A stretch of 64,000 nucleotides of DNA from Pseudomonas moorei (GCF_008801475.1 NZ_VZPP01000014.1:62001-126000); one strand, 5' to 3'; numbered from the stretch's first letter, positions 34,729-43,887 are shown. The notes: generated from the letters alone by a model not told the origin. Translations and numbers: made by a program.

Positions 34729-36267
34729 ATGAAAAAGACCCGTCGGTTGTGCCTGGTCCTGGGCGACCAGTTATCGTTTGATCTGGCCTCATTGAAGGGG
34801 CTGGATAGCGAGCTCGATGTGGTGTTGCTGGTAGAGGTGATGGAGGAAGCCAGCCACGTCCCCCATCACCCGCAAAAAATCACGCTTATCTTCAGCGCCA
34901 TGCGCCATTTTGCCGAGGCGTTGCGGCAACGTGGCAGCCGTGTGCAATACATCGCCCTGGATGATCCGCACAACACCGGCTCGGTGCCTGGGGAGCTACA
35001 GCGCTGGCAGTCGCTGTTGCAGCCGGAGGAATTGCACCTGACTGAGTGCGGCGACTGGCGCCTGGAGCAGTCGATCAAGGATCTCGGCTTACCGGTCCAG
35101 TGGCATGCCGATTCGCGTTTTCTCTGTTCCCGTGTGGAGTTCTCGGCTTGGGCGAAAGGCAAAAAGCAGCTGCGAATGGAGTTTTTCTACCGCGAGATGC
35201 GGCGCAAGAGTGGCCTGCTGATCAATGGCGACGGCACTCCGGTGGGCGGCGCCTGGAACTTTGATGCAGAAAACCGCAAGGCCTTGCCCAAAGGCGTAAA
35301 ACCTCCGTACCCGGCACGCTTTTGCGCGGACTCGATCACCCGAGAAGTAATAGCGCTGGTGAGCAAACACTTCAGCCACCACTACGGCTCCCTGGACACC
35401 TTCGACTATCCCGTGACCCACGCCGAGGCACAGGCGCTGTGGGACTATTTCCTGGACTATGGCCTGGCCGCCTTTGGCGATTATCAGGATGCCATGGCCA
35501 GCGACGAACCCTTTCTGTTCCATGCCCGTATCAGCGCGGCGCTCAATATCGGTCTGCTGGACCTGCGTCAGCTGTGCAGTGATGTGGAAGCCGCCTATTG
35601 GTCAGGCAGTATTGCGCTGAATGCGGCCGAAGGATTTATTCGGCAACTGATCGGCTGGCGTGAGTACGTGCGTGGCGTCTACTGGCTGAAAATGCCGGAC
35701 TATGCCAGCGGCAATCTCTTCGGTAACAGCAGGCCGTTGCCGGAGTTCTACTGGACCGGCGACACGCAAATGAACTGCATGCATCAGGCGATTGGCCATA
35801 GCCTGGTACATGCCTACGCCCATCACATCCAGAGACTGATGGTGACCGGCAACTTTGCACTGCTCGTCGGCGTGGCCCCGAGCCAGATTTGCGACTGGTA
35901 CCTGGCGATCTACATGGACGCCTTCGACTGGGTAGAACTCCCCAATACACTGGGCATGGTCATGCACGCCGATGGCGGTTATCTGGGCTCGAAACCGTAC
36001 TGCGCCAGCGGGCAGTACATCAAACGCATGTCTGACTATTGCCGTGACTGCGCGTACAAGGTGAGCGAAAGCACAAGCGAGGACGCCTGCCCCTTCAACT
36101 CGCTCTATTGGCATTTTCTGATGCGCCATCGCGACCTGCTGCGGGGTAATCAACGCATGGCCATGGTTTACAGAAACCTCGACCGCATGCCAGACGCCAA
36201 GCAGCAGGCACTCTGGCAACGTGGCCAGGATCTGCTGGCCAAACTGGACGCCGGAGAAGCGTTTTAG
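34729..36267 (+). CDS. FeS-containing cryptochrome / (6-4) photolyase (FeS-BCP, PhrB/CryB type)
   Basis: 512 residues. N-terminal antenna domain (LCLVLGDQLSFDLASL, about 1-150) and a C-terminal FAD-binding helical domain. The four cysteines that hold the [4Fe-4S] cluster in Agrobacterium PhrB fall at the same numbers here: Cys350 (QMNCMHQ), Cys438 and Cys441 (YCRDC) and Cys454 (DACPF). The family also binds a ribityllumazine antenna and repairs (6-4) photoproducts or signals light. It is the last gene of the folE-DUF6482 group and converges with a small hypothetical gene. No Shine-Dalgarno is obvious. Confidence 0.93.
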   Translation: MKKTRRLCLVLGDQLSFDLASLKGLDSELDVVLLVEVMEEASHVPHHPQKITLIFSAMRHFAEALRQRGSRVQYIALDDPHNTGSVPGELQRWQSLLQPEELHLTECGDWRLEQSIKDLGLPVQWHADSRFLCSRVEFSAWAKGKKQLRMEFFYREMRRKSGLLINGDGTPVGGAWNFDAENRKALPKGVKPPYPARFCADSITREVIALVSKHFSHHYGSLDTFDYPVTHAEAQALWDYFLDYGLAAFGDYQDAMASDEPFLFHARISAALNIGLLDLRQLCSDVEAAYWSGSIALNAAEGFIRQLIGWREYVRGVYWLKMPDYASGNLFGNSRPLPEFYWTGDTQMNCMHQAIGHSLVHAYAHHIQRLMVTGNFALLVGVAPSQICDWYLAIYMDAFDWVELPNTLGMVMHADGGYLGSKPYCASGQYIKRMSDYCRDCAYKVSESTSEDACPFNSLYWHFLMRHRDLLRGNQRMAMVYRNLDRMPDAKQQALWQRGQDLLAKLDAGEAF

Positions 36268-36278
36268 CACTCTGAATT

Positions 36279-36587
36279 TCAGCGACGGGTGATAAGCCCT
36301 TGGCGGGCCACACGGGTCAGTTGCCTGATCACTTCGACCGCCTCTGCGGCGCTGGGCGATTGAATGACCGCCAGATCGAAACTGTCGCTGGCAAACCGGG
36401 CCAGGGACTCTCCGTCCTCGACAAACTGGATCAAGAACGCTGCCGGTCCACCGGAACGACGTGGCCAGCCATCGAGATAACGCAAGAGCGTCGGCTGATG
36501 TTTACCGCCAAGCAGGATTTTTGGATTGCGCTGGGTGAGATGTGCCGTAATCGGCGCGGGACGTACAACGGGGCTGAGTGCATTCAT
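36279..36587 (-). CDS. Hypothetical protein, Rossmann-like fragment
   Basis: 102 residues, not confidently recognised. NPKILLGGKHQPTLLRYLDG, then FLIQFVEDGESLARFASDSFDLAVIQSPS and ROLTRVARQG-like helix look like the first strands of a degenerate methyltransferase fold (perhaps related to DUF6231), but no SAM glycine motif is present. ATG 36587 is chosen over 36677; neither has a strong Shine-Dalgarno. It converges with the photolyase gene 11 bp away. Confidence 0.5.
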   Translation of the reverse strand: MNALSPVVRPAPITAHLTQRNPKILLGGKHQPTLLRYLDGWPRRSGGPAAFLIQFVEDGESLARFASDSFDLAVIQSPSAAEAVEVIRQLTRVARQGLITRR

Positions 36588-36792
36588 CGTGTCGTGTCTC
36601 TGCCTCAAAAGTCTGCATGGCAGGTGAGAGGCAACACCGAACCAGCGCTTTAGCGGTATTTCGAAGCCTCTTTTCAAAGCTTCTGACGGCCACTCGATGA
36701 GTCACCTGGCGCCCCGCAAGTAGCTGTTTAAATCGGCGCATGACGAGCATCCTATTGAAGCTGACCGGACAGTGTCAAGAATGACGCGCAAC

Positions 36793-36817
36793 AAAAAGGC
36801 CCGCGCGATGCGGGCCT
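36793..36817 (-). terminator. Terminator of the DoxX gene
   Basis: GGCCCGC and GCGGGCC around a 5-base loop (36799-36816 region), followed in the minus direction by five T residues. Confidence 0.85.
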
Positions 36818-36837
36818 GATGGGTTGAGTCAGAGCGG

Positions 36838-37272
36838 TCAGCCGGCGATGGCGCGGTCGGCCGACAGCTTGCCCGCACCTTCGATCAATACGGCGATGCT
36901 GCCACCCAGCAGCGCCAGGGCGAACTCATAACCGTTGTTGGCCATGAACAAGCCGTTGTGGATGTGCACCGAGAAGATTGCCACCAGCGACAGAAAGGTC
37001 AGGCCCAGTGCCGCCGGACGCACCAGCAACCCGATGATCAAGGCCAGGCCGGCAAAAAACTCAGTGCCGCCCGCCAGTGTCGCCATCAGATAGCCCGGCG
37101 CCAGGCCGATGCTTTCCATGTACTGCGCGGTGCCGGCCAGGCCATAACCGCCAAACGCGCCAAAGAGTTTTTGCGAGCCGTGGGCAGCGAAGATGATGCC
37201 GACAAAAATTCGCAGAACGGTCAGGCCATAGCCGGCGCGGGTAAACAGAACCTTGTTAATCAGTGTGCTCAT
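36838..37272 (-). CDS. DoxX-family membrane protein
   Basis: 144 residues, four membrane segments. The N-terminal LRIFVGIIFAAHGSQKLFGAFGGYGLAG and GTEFFAGLALIIGLLVRPAALGLTFLS are the DoxX signature. Members are quinone- or thiosulfate-linked membrane proteins of mostly unknown role. It has its own terminator and no linked partner. Confidence 0.9.
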   Translation of the reverse strand: MSTLINKVLFTRAGYGLTVLRIFVGIIFAAHGSQKLFGAFGGYGLAGTAQYMESIGLAPGYLMATLAGGTEFFAGLALIIGLLVRPAALGLTFLSLVAIFSVHIHNGLFMANNGYEFALALLGGSIAVLIEGAGKLSADRAIAG

Positions 37273-37375
37273 GCTGCGTCATCCTTAGAGAGTATGGGTT
37301 GGTTGGCCGCTATATTAATCAGTAAATATCATGTTAAAAGCGCAAAAAACCCGCCATAACAATCAGTTTATTCGA

Positions 37376-38797
37376 TCATTTTCGTAGGGCAACCTTCTGC
37401 CCCTGGGGCTCCAACGACTCCCGCTCCCGATCGAACGCCAAGTAATACTTGTTCACACTATTAACATAGCTGACAGGTCCCATCCCCACCTGCTCCATGG
37501 CGATGCGCTCCACCTGGAAAAACCACTGATTCGGATTCAACCCTCGACGCCGTGCTTCGGCGCGCATCCCCTGCACCCGCTCCGGACCGATGTTGTACGC
37601 CGCCAGCACAAACGCCATGCGCTCACGCTCGTTGAGTTTCGGGCTGGAGAAGAACTTGCGGCGAATCATCGCCAGGTACTTGGCCCCGGCCTGCACATTG
37701 GCATCCAGATTCTGAATATTGTTGACGCCTACACGCTGAGCCGCGGACGAGGTGATCTGCATCAGGCCGGTCGGACCGTCGCCACCACCGGCCGCGGGTT
37801 GCAGGGCGGACTCCTTGAACGCCAGCGCGGCCAGGTTCAGCCAGTCCATGCCTTGGGCATCCGCATGTTTCTGCAGCACCGGGCGCAGCTTTTCCAGGCG
37901 CTGGCGGTCTTCCTTGGCCAAGGGATAGTGCACTTGATACAGACGCCGATAAATCCGCAGGAAATCGGCATCCTGATCCGACGGTTTCTTATAAGTGGTC
38001 AGGAAGCGATCGATGCTGGCCCGCAGCATCGACGCGTCGCGGCGCACGAACCAGAACTCCTCGCCCGGATCGCTGATTTGCACCTGCCGATCGAAACGCA
38101 ATTTGGGCAGGATCTTGCCCCAACGCTCTGCGATCGGTTGTTCGACGATGGTCAGGTGAAAAATCTCGCCCTGGACCATCTCCAGTACGTCCTCGACCGC
38201 CAGTGTCGGATCGACCCACTCGATCTTCACGGGCGGCAGTTTATGCAGGGCGAGTTTCTGATTGATCTGGCTGACGGCGTCCCCGGCAGCGCTGCCGGTG
38301 GGCAAGGCCAGGGTTTTACCCGAGAGTTGTTCGAGGCGGGTGTACCGGCGCTCGCCTTTTATGCCGACCAACACCAGCGGGATGTTGCTGGCGATCGGTT
38401 CACTGGTGCTGACGGCGTAACCCGCCTGCAGGTCAAGCAACTCGCCCGGCGCGACCAGATCCCCCTCCCCGCGCTGCAGCGCGCCGAGCAATTGATCCTT
38501 GGCTTTGGGAATGATCTTGAGGGTGATTTCCTGACCATCACGGGCGTAGCCATTGAGGTATTGCTCGAAGGCCCGCAAGCGATGGTATTCGACGCCAATG
38601 GGCTGTCCCTGGACTTCCCCGGAGCTGTTGCGGCTTTGATTGACCAGCACACGCAGTACGCGACTGCTGCGAATGTCCGTCAGATCACGCACCTTGGTCG
38701 CCGGCACGGCTTGCAGCGGCCCGGGCAGACGCGCAACCGCCGGCATCGGCAGCAGCAGCGAACAACACAGCAGTAGCAAAACCGAGGGACGAATCAT
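37376..38797 (-). CDS. Membrane-bound lytic transglycosylase F-like (MltF family)
   Basis: 473 residues. Signal peptide (about 1-22), then a type 3 solute-binding domain (about 40-275: RVLVNQSRNSSGEVQGQPIGVEYHRLRAFEQYL), then an SLT domain with the catalytic glutamate at about residue 329 (ALAFKESAL) and GPTGLMQIT, AAYNIGPERVQGM. Cleaves peptidoglycan to 1,6-anhydromuramyl products in the periplasm. No lipobox seen. GGAGAG precedes the ATG. It is shorter than E. coli MltF (518) but has both domains. Confidence 0.88.
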   Translation of the reverse strand: MIRPSVLLLLCCSLLLPMPAVARLPGPLQAVPATKVRDLTDIRSSRVLRVLVNQSRNSSGEVQGQPIGVEYHRLRAFEQYLNGYARDGQEITLKIIPKAKDQLLGALQRGEGDLVAPGELLDLQAGYAVSTSEPIASNIPLVLVGIKGERRYTRLEQLSGKTLALPTGSAAGDAVSQINQKLALHKLPPVKIEWVDPTLAVEDVLEMVQGEIFHLTIVEQPIAERWGKILPKLRFDRQVQISDPGEEFWFVRRDASMLRASIDRFLTTYKKPSDQDADFLRIYRRLYQVHYPLAKEDRQRLEKLRPVLQKHADAQGMDWLNLAALAFKESALQPAAGGGDGPTGLMQITSSAAQRVGVNNIQNLDANVQAGAKYLAMIRRKFFSSPKLNERERMAFVLAAYNIGPERVQGMRAEARRRGLNPNQWFFQVERIAMEQVGMGPVSYVNSVNKYYLAFDRERESLEPQGQKVALRK

Positions 38798-38828
38798 CCA
38801 CTCTCCGGAAAGAATTCAGGTTGATCAC

Positions 38829-38966
38829 ATGAGTGATTTCATGAAATCAAACGAAAAAACAGAGCGCCTGGAGCGCTGGCAAAGTGCGAAAGACTGGCAC
38901 AGTGATGGCACATCAACCACCCTGTCCTGGCTCGTGGCATCAAAAGACAGCTTTAACTCGTTGTAG
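38829..38966 (+). CDS. Possible small protein (45 codons) between the transglycosylase gene and tatD
   Basis: Reads MSDFMKSNEKTERLERWQ and on to SKDSFNSL. Hydrophilic, no known family. The Shine-Dalgarno is weak (AGG 8 bases upstream). The region also holds the divergent promoters of the two neighbours, so it may be non-coding. Confidence 0.2.
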   Translation: MSDFMKSNEKTERLERWQSAKDWHSDGTSTTLSWLVASKDSFNSL

Positions 38967-39029
38967 TTCTTGGCTTTTCTTATAAATCTACACTGATATG
39001 CTTTCCGGCCTTTGGTCCGAGGTAGCACC

Positions 39030-39839
39030 ATGCAACTCATCGATATCGGCGTCAACCTGACCAACCCCAGTTTTGCCGACAAACACCAGGCTGTACTCGA
39101 CCGCGCCTACGCGGCCGGGGTTTGCCAATTGGTGCTCACCGGCACCAGCGTCGAGGGCAGCGAACAGGCGCTGGAGTTATGCCAGCAACTGGACGAAAGC
39201 GCTCAGCGGCTGTTCGCCACGGCCGGTATTCACCCGCACTCGGCCAGCGATTGGAACGCCGACAGTGCCCGGCGTTTGCGCAGTTTGCTCCAGGAACGGA
39301 ATGTGGTCGCCGTGGGCGAATGCGGGCTGGATTTCAACCGCGATTTCTCGCCGCGCCCGCAGCAGGAAAAAGTCCTTGAGGAGCATCTGGCGCTGGCGGT
39401 CGAATTGCAGTTGCCCGTTTTTCTTCACGAGCGGGACGCCAGCCAGCGTCTGCTCGACATCCTGCGTGACTTCCGCGATCACCTGCCCGCCGCCGTGGTG
39501 CATTGCTTCACCGGCGAACGGAAGGCGCTGTTCAGTTACCTCGACCTGGACTTGCACATCGGTATTACCGGCTGGATCTGTGACGAACGCCGGGGCACCC
39601 ATTTGCATCCGTTGGTCAAGGAGATCAAGCGCGGGCGCCTGATGCTCGAAAGCGATGCACCGTACCTGTTGCCACGCAGCCTTCGGCCCAAGCCGAAGAA
39701 TGGCCGCAATGAACCGGCCTACCTGACCGAAGTGCTGCGCGAAGTGGCGTTGCATCGCGGGGAGAGCCAGGAAGATCTGGCCGCTCACACCACAGCCTGC
39801 GCGCGGGTGTTTTTTGGCCTGCCTTCGATTCCCGAGTAA
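39030..39839 (+). CDS. tatD: TatD-family metal-dependent hydrolase
   Basis: 269 residues, closely matching E. coli TatD along its length: QLIDIGVNLTNPSFA, TAGIHPHSASDW, VAVGECGLDFNRDFS, PVFLHERDASQR, VVHCFTGERKA, GITGWICDERRGT, ESDAPYLLPRSLRPKP. These supply the His/Glu/Asp metal ligands. TatD is a 3'-5' exonuclease for single-stranded DNA/RNA. ATG 39030 has GAGG upstream. Single gene, not near tatABC. Confidence 0.93.
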   Translation: MQLIDIGVNLTNPSFADKHQAVLDRAYAAGVCQLVLTGTSVEGSEQALELCQQLDESAQRLFATAGIHPHSASDWNADSARRLRSLLQERNVVAVGECGLDFNRDFSPRPQQEKVLEEHLALAVELQLPVFLHERDASQRLLDILRDFRDHLPAAVVHCFTGERKALFSYLDLDLHIGITGWICDERRGTHLHPLVKEIKRGRLMLESDAPYLLPRSLRPKPKNGRNEPAYLTEVLREVALHRGESQEDLAAHTTACARVFFGLPSIPE

Positions 39840-39850
39840 TCATCAAACCC

Positions 39851-39939
39851 TGTTGGAGCGGGCTAGCCCGCGATGACGGAGTGTCAGTCAACATTATCGG
39901 CGCCTGATTCACCGCCATCGCAAGCTAGCTCGCCCCACA
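39851..39939. repeat. Degenerate REP inverted pair
   Basis: TGTTGGAGCGGGCTAGCCCG at 39851 and the diverged inverted arm ATCGCAAGCTAGCTCGCCCC ending about 39936. Located between tatD and the chemoreceptor gene. Confidence 0.7.
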
Positions 39940-40044
39940 GGTTGAAGCGGTGGCTCATTGACGCATGTCAACATTCGGCAACCTGCATAGCGGCACAATA
40001 CTGGCACCTTGCCAATGCTGTTTCCGCTATCAGAGAAAACCTCC

Positions 40045-41526
40045 ATGGGTGCCTGGCTTAGCAATATCTCGCTGAAGTACAAATTCTGGGCGGTGAATGC
40101 CGTCGCCTTCGTCACCACCCTGCTGCTGGTGCTATACGCTGTGCAGCTGGAACAGCAAGCCCGCAGTCATGCCGCCCAGGCATCGGTCCTGGCCCAGGCG
40201 CGATTACTCGGCGCCTGGCCTGCGGGACAGCCGTTGCCAAAAGCTGACAATGTACTGATCTCCGATCGCGGACATGCCCCGCTCCTCAACGGGCAGCCTG
40301 TGCTGGAACTGACCGATGCCAAGGGCTGGGTCGAGATCGACTCCATGCCGTTGTTCGGTGACAACCTGCTCATTGGCGCCGAGGCATTCACCCGCGCTGA
40401 TGGTCAGCAAGTCGCAGTGATCGCCCATGGTCCGAGCCTCAGCCAAGTATTCAGCGAGCGTTTTGCCAACTACGCCGTGGCCGTGTTCATCCTGATGCTG
40501 GCGATGCTTGGGGCTTCGCAATTGCTGATCCGCTTCCTGCTCAGCCAGCTCAACACCTTGAAGGATGTGATGCTCCACGTCGAAAAAACCGGCGACCTCT
40601 CGGCCCGCGTCCCCCTGGCGTGCAGCGACGAAGTCGGGCAGATGGCCAACGCCTTCAACGCCATGCAGGCGGGTTATCAACGGGTGGTCAACACGGTTGC
40701 CAGCACCGCCCGGCAACTGGACGACGGTGCCGCGCGACTGGCGCTGAGCATGAACGAGGTGCGCCACGGCATGCTCGGCCAGCAAAGCGAAACTGATCAG
40801 GCTGCCACGGCCATCAACGAAATGACCGCCACCGTCTATCACATTGCCCAGCACGCCGGTGCCACCCGCGATCTCTCGCAATCGGCCGATACCCTGGCCG
40901 GCAGTGGGCAGGAAGTGGTCATGCGCGTGCAACGGTCGATCGCCGGCTTATCCACCGGGGTGCAGCAGACGGCCGAAATGATTCAGCGCCTGGCCGAAGA
41001 CAGCCAGAAGATCAACGGCGTGGTCAATGTGATCCACAGCATCGCCGAGCAAACCAACCTGTTGGCGTTGAACGCGGCGATTGAAGCGGCCCGGGCTGGT
41101 GAAATGGGGCGCGGGTTTGCCGTGGTCGCCGATGAAGTGCGCAACCTGGCCAAACGCGTGCAGGCCTCTACCGACGAAATCACCGTGATGGTGTCCGCGC
41201 TGCAGGCCGGAACCCGGGATGCCGTGGACTTCATGCAAGAGAGCTCGTTCAAGGCCGACGACTGCGTGCAACAGGCCCAGGAAGCGGGGGCGGCGCTGGC
41301 GCAAATCACCGGCGCAGTGGCGCAGATGCGCGAAAGCAATACACAGATCGCCGTGGCGGCCGAGCAGCAGAGCCAGGTGGCGGAGGAGATGAATCGGGCG
41401 GTGGTGAGCATTCGCGATGTCACCGAGAACACGGTGCGCCAGACCGTCAACTCGGCAACGACCAGCAATGACCTGGCGGCATTGGCCGGGGAGTTGAGCA
41501 AGGCCATCGGGCAACTCAAGCTGTGA
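40045..41526 (+). CDS. Methyl-accepting chemotaxis protein
   Basis: 493 residues. Two membrane segments (about 15-33 and 148-168) enclosing a short periplasmic sensor of about 115 residues, HAMP domain (about 170-225), and the signalling hairpin with SIAEQTNLLALNAAIEAARAGEMGRGFAVVADEVRNLAKR. The sensor is small and of no class I can name, so the ligand is unknown. The start at MGAWLSNISLKYKF is chosen by the family pattern; the Shine-Dalgarno is weak. Confidence 0.92.
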   Translation: MGAWLSNISLKYKFWAVNAVAFVTTLLLVLYAVQLEQQARSHAAQASVLAQARLLGAWPAGQPLPKADNVLISDRGHAPLLNGQPVLELTDAKGWVEIDSMPLFGDNLLIGAEAFTRADGQQVAVIAHGPSLSQVFSERFANYAVAVFILMLAMLGASQLLIRFLLSQLNTLKDVMLHVEKTGDLSARVPLACSDEVGQMANAFNAMQAGYQRVVNTVASTARQLDDGAARLALSMNEVRHGMLGQQSETDQAATAINEMTATVYHIAQHAGATRDLSQSADTLAGSGQEVVMRVQRSIAGLSTGVQQTAEMIQRLAEDSQKINGVVNVIHSIAEQTNLLALNAAIEAARAGEMGRGFAVVADEVRNLAKRVQASTDEITVMVSALQAGTRDAVDFMQESSFKADDCVQQAQEAGAALAQITGAVAQMRESNTQIAVAAEQQSQVAEEMNRAVVSIRDVTENTVRQTVNSATTSNDLAALAGELSKAIGQLKL

Positions 41527-41529
41527 GGG

Positions 41530-41616
41530 AGTCATCGCGAGCAGGCTCGCTCCCACAAAGGGATAGTCCTTGGCCACATATTGTGGTCTGACAAAACTCC
41601 CTTGCTCGCGATGGTG
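41530..41616. repeat. REP pair, one arm degenerate
   Basis: TCATCGCGAGCAGGCTCGCT at 41532 and a shortened inverted-type arm CTTGCTCGCGATGG ending at 41614, after the chemoreceptor stop. Confidence 0.65.
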
Positions 41617-41742
41617 CCGGCCCGGTCAGGATCAATATTGACCATGACCTCTATCACCTCAATAGCCAAGCTTGATTCGCCGCTCACAGCGGCCAGACCT
41701 ATCCTTTAATCATGTGTTCAACATGGATCGAGGATTAGCATC

Positions 41743-42108
41743 ATGGGTAAACGTCACCCCAACCTTCCCGCGTGGCAATGGCGCGCCTACCCGAACAATC
41801 ATCAGCATCCGACCAATCTGGTATTGCACCTGATTGCCGTGCCGCTGTTCATCCTGGGGTTCCTGTTGATTGTTACCGGGGTGTTCGGCTTGAGTTTCGT
41901 GAACATCGCCATCGGCGTGATCGGCCTGTTGGCCGCGCTGGCCTTGCAACGTCACGGTCACAGCCTGGAGGCACAAGCGTCCGAGCCGTTCAGTGATCGC
42001 AAGGATGCCATCTCGCGCCTGCTGGTCGAGCAGTTCCTGACCTTCCCGCGTTTTTTCTTCAGTGGCGGCTGGTGGCGCGCCTGGCGTGAGCGCCACCGCC
42101 GTCATTGA
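41743..42108 (+). CDS. Mpo1/DUF962-like small membrane protein
   Basis: 121 residues. NHQHPTNLVLHLIAVPLFILGFLL contains the histidines typical of Mpo1/YGL010w-like proteins, some of which are iron-dependent fatty-acid alpha-dioxygenases. Two membrane segments (about 27-65). The C-terminus is basic (WRAWRERHRRH). GAGG lies upstream. The stop is directly adjacent to the 3' end of the converging thioesterase gene. Confidence 0.7.
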   Translation: MGKRHPNLPAWQWRAYPNNHQHPTNLVLHLIAVPLFILGFLLIVTGVFGLSFVNIAIGVIGLLAALALQRHGHSLEAQASEPFSDRKDAISRLLVEQFLTFPRFFFSGGWWRAWRERHRRH

Positions 42109-42906
42109 TCAGGCGAACACCGTCACGGTCTGGCGGCTCATGGCAATCAACCGGCCTTGCGCATCCCACAGCTTCGCGGCGGCATGGCCGTAGCCGTCGG
42201 CGGCATGTTCGGTTTCGACGAGGTATTTGCACCAGTCCAGGGTGCTCAGCTCAAGCAACGGCTGCACGAATTCGATGGTCCAGGTCAGAGTGCTGCCCAT
42301 CGCCGGCTTCTTCAGAAACGGCATCAGCGCCGGTGGCCAGGCGTCGACCAGTGTCAGGATGTGCGATTCCGTAACCGGCTCTTCCTTCACATCGCCCCGC
42401 AAACGCACCCAGCCGCCCATCTGACGCGATGTGTTGCCGGTGAACGGCAGCCCGCCGACACTCCAGCGCATCGCCAGGTGCCGCATGAATTCCGGGGTTA
42501 CACCCTTGATGTAGGGCAGTTCCTGGCAGTCATCCCAGTGTTTCATTTCCGGGGCCGGTTGCGCCGTCACCGCCACTTCCGAAGGGCGCGAGGCGCCGAA
42601 ACTGCCCTGGATCAACGTCACCACCTGCCCTTTCTGTATCGCCCGGCCCAGCACCTGGCTGACGGCTTTGCCTTCGCGCAACACATCGACTTCGAAACTG
42701 ACCGGCACTTCCGGCTCGACCGGTCCCACAAAGGTGATCGCCAGCGAACGCACCGGCCGATCCGCCGGCACCCTGGCGCGCATGGCTTCGTATTGCAAGG
42801 CAGCCACCAGGCCACCGAAACTGGCTCGGCCCTGAGCCCATCCGGCCGGAATGGACAGCTCCAGCGGCTGGCGACGGACAGCATCGAGCAGATCGGAAAA
42901 ACGCAT
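42109..42906 (-). CDS. Acyl-CoA thioesterase family protein (double hotdog, TesB-like)
   Basis: 265 residues. Two hotdog domains: ASFGGLVAALQYEAMRARV with VRSLAITFVGPVEPEVPVSFEVDVLREGKAVSQVLGRAIQKGQVVTL (first half) and SHILTLVDAWPPALMPFLKKPAMGSTLTWTIEFVQPL (second half). Hydrolyses acyl-CoA; the chain-length preference cannot be told. Its stop codon abuts that of the DUF962-like gene. Confidence 0.87.
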   Translation of the reverse strand: MRFSDLLDAVRRQPLELSIPAGWAQGRASFGGLVAALQYEAMRARVPADRPVRSLAITFVGPVEPEVPVSFEVDVLREGKAVSQVLGRAIQKGQVVTLIQGSFGASRPSEVAVTAQPAPEMKHWDDCQELPYIKGVTPEFMRHLAMRWSVGGLPFTGNTSRQMGGWVRLRGDVKEEPVTESHILTLVDAWPPALMPFLKKPAMGSTLTWTIEFVQPLLELSTLDWCKYLVETEHAADGYGHAAAKLWDAQGRLIAMSRQTVTVFA

Positions 42907-43070
42907 GCAAACCTCAAGGCAGGAAAAGGATGAAGGAATCTTAACCAGCCGGCGCGGCGGGCACAGTGATGATTACGGCCAAATTAAATGACAGATAAGC
43001 CGAACAGGATTGATGTGGTGCATGGATGCCAGTGAGGGGCAACCTCCCCCCCATCAAGTCCTGAGTGTAT

Positions 43071-43838
43071 TCAGGGTGTGAAGCAGGCCTTGCTGAGCTT
43101 ATCCAGGACACGATCAGCACGCTGCTCAGCCTTGACCATGGTGGTTTTCCAGACCGCGACACAGGGCTGCAAATCCGCCTCCTGCTCTGCCCTGGCCAGC
43201 CATTGCCAGCAGTCATGCCAATCACCCAGGGCACTTTGCGCGGACTTCAAGCGAGGTAAAGCCTTGGCTGGCAGTCGATCCAGTTCGGGATAGGCTTCGA
43301 TGCCATAACGCACGCGCTTGATCAGCAGACGCAAACGATGACGGTCATGGGCAGGGTCGTGCAGGGCCTCGTCGAGTTTCTTCCATTGCTTGGCCAGGCG
43401 CTTTTCGATGCGCCTGCGCAGGCCCTTGAGCAAACCCTGACGCTGGGCGGCCCGCAGGAACCGCGGAAAGGCATCGACGATCATCAGCAAATGCGCCAGT
43501 TCAGGACTGACCGCCACCGCAGGATAGGCTTCGACCATCTGCGCCATGCGCCGCTGCGCCGCCTCGGGTTGACCGTGCTGGAGCAGATACGCCGCCAGCA
43601 CCTCGCGATCGCGCAAGGGCGTGGTCAATTGGCCAACCGCAGAGGCTGCCGCCTCCAGTTGTTCGACACCGGGCAAGCCACGCAATGGCCGCAACAGGCT
43701 GCGCAATCGACGCACGGTGGTGCGCAGTTCGTGCAGCGCTTCCGGGTCAGTGCGGGCACTCAAGCGCGCCTGGCAGGCCAGCAGATGGACATCCAGCCCT
43801 AAAACGTGAGCGACTAACCGGTCAACCAAGGTAGACAT
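43071..43838 (-). CDS. CHAD domain-containing protein
   Basis: 255 residues. Helical CHAD domain with conserved basic/His face: EALHELRTTVRRLRSLLRPLRGL and DEALHDPAHDRHRLRLLIKRVRYGIEAYPEL. CHAD proteins bind inorganic polyphosphate. No linked CYTH domain or polyphosphate kinase is seen here. AAGGAG precedes ATG 43838. 164 bp upstream of the thioesterase gene. Confidence 0.9.
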   Translation of the reverse strand: MSTLVDRLVAHVLGLDVHLLACQARLSARTDPEALHELRTTVRRLRSLLRPLRGLPGVEQLEAAASAVGQLTTPLRDREVLAAYLLQHGQPEAAQRRMAQMVEAYPAVAVSPELAHLLMIVDAFPRFLRAAQRQGLLKGLRRRIEKRLAKQWKKLDEALHDPAHDRHRLRLLIKRVRYGIEAYPELDRLPAKALPRLKSAQSALGDWHDCWQWLARAEQEADLQPCVAVWKTTMVKAEQRADRVLDKLSKACFTP

Positions 43839-43887
43839 CGCTTGCTCCTTGAACGGGATTACCCCAATAGCAGCCTCACATCATGCC

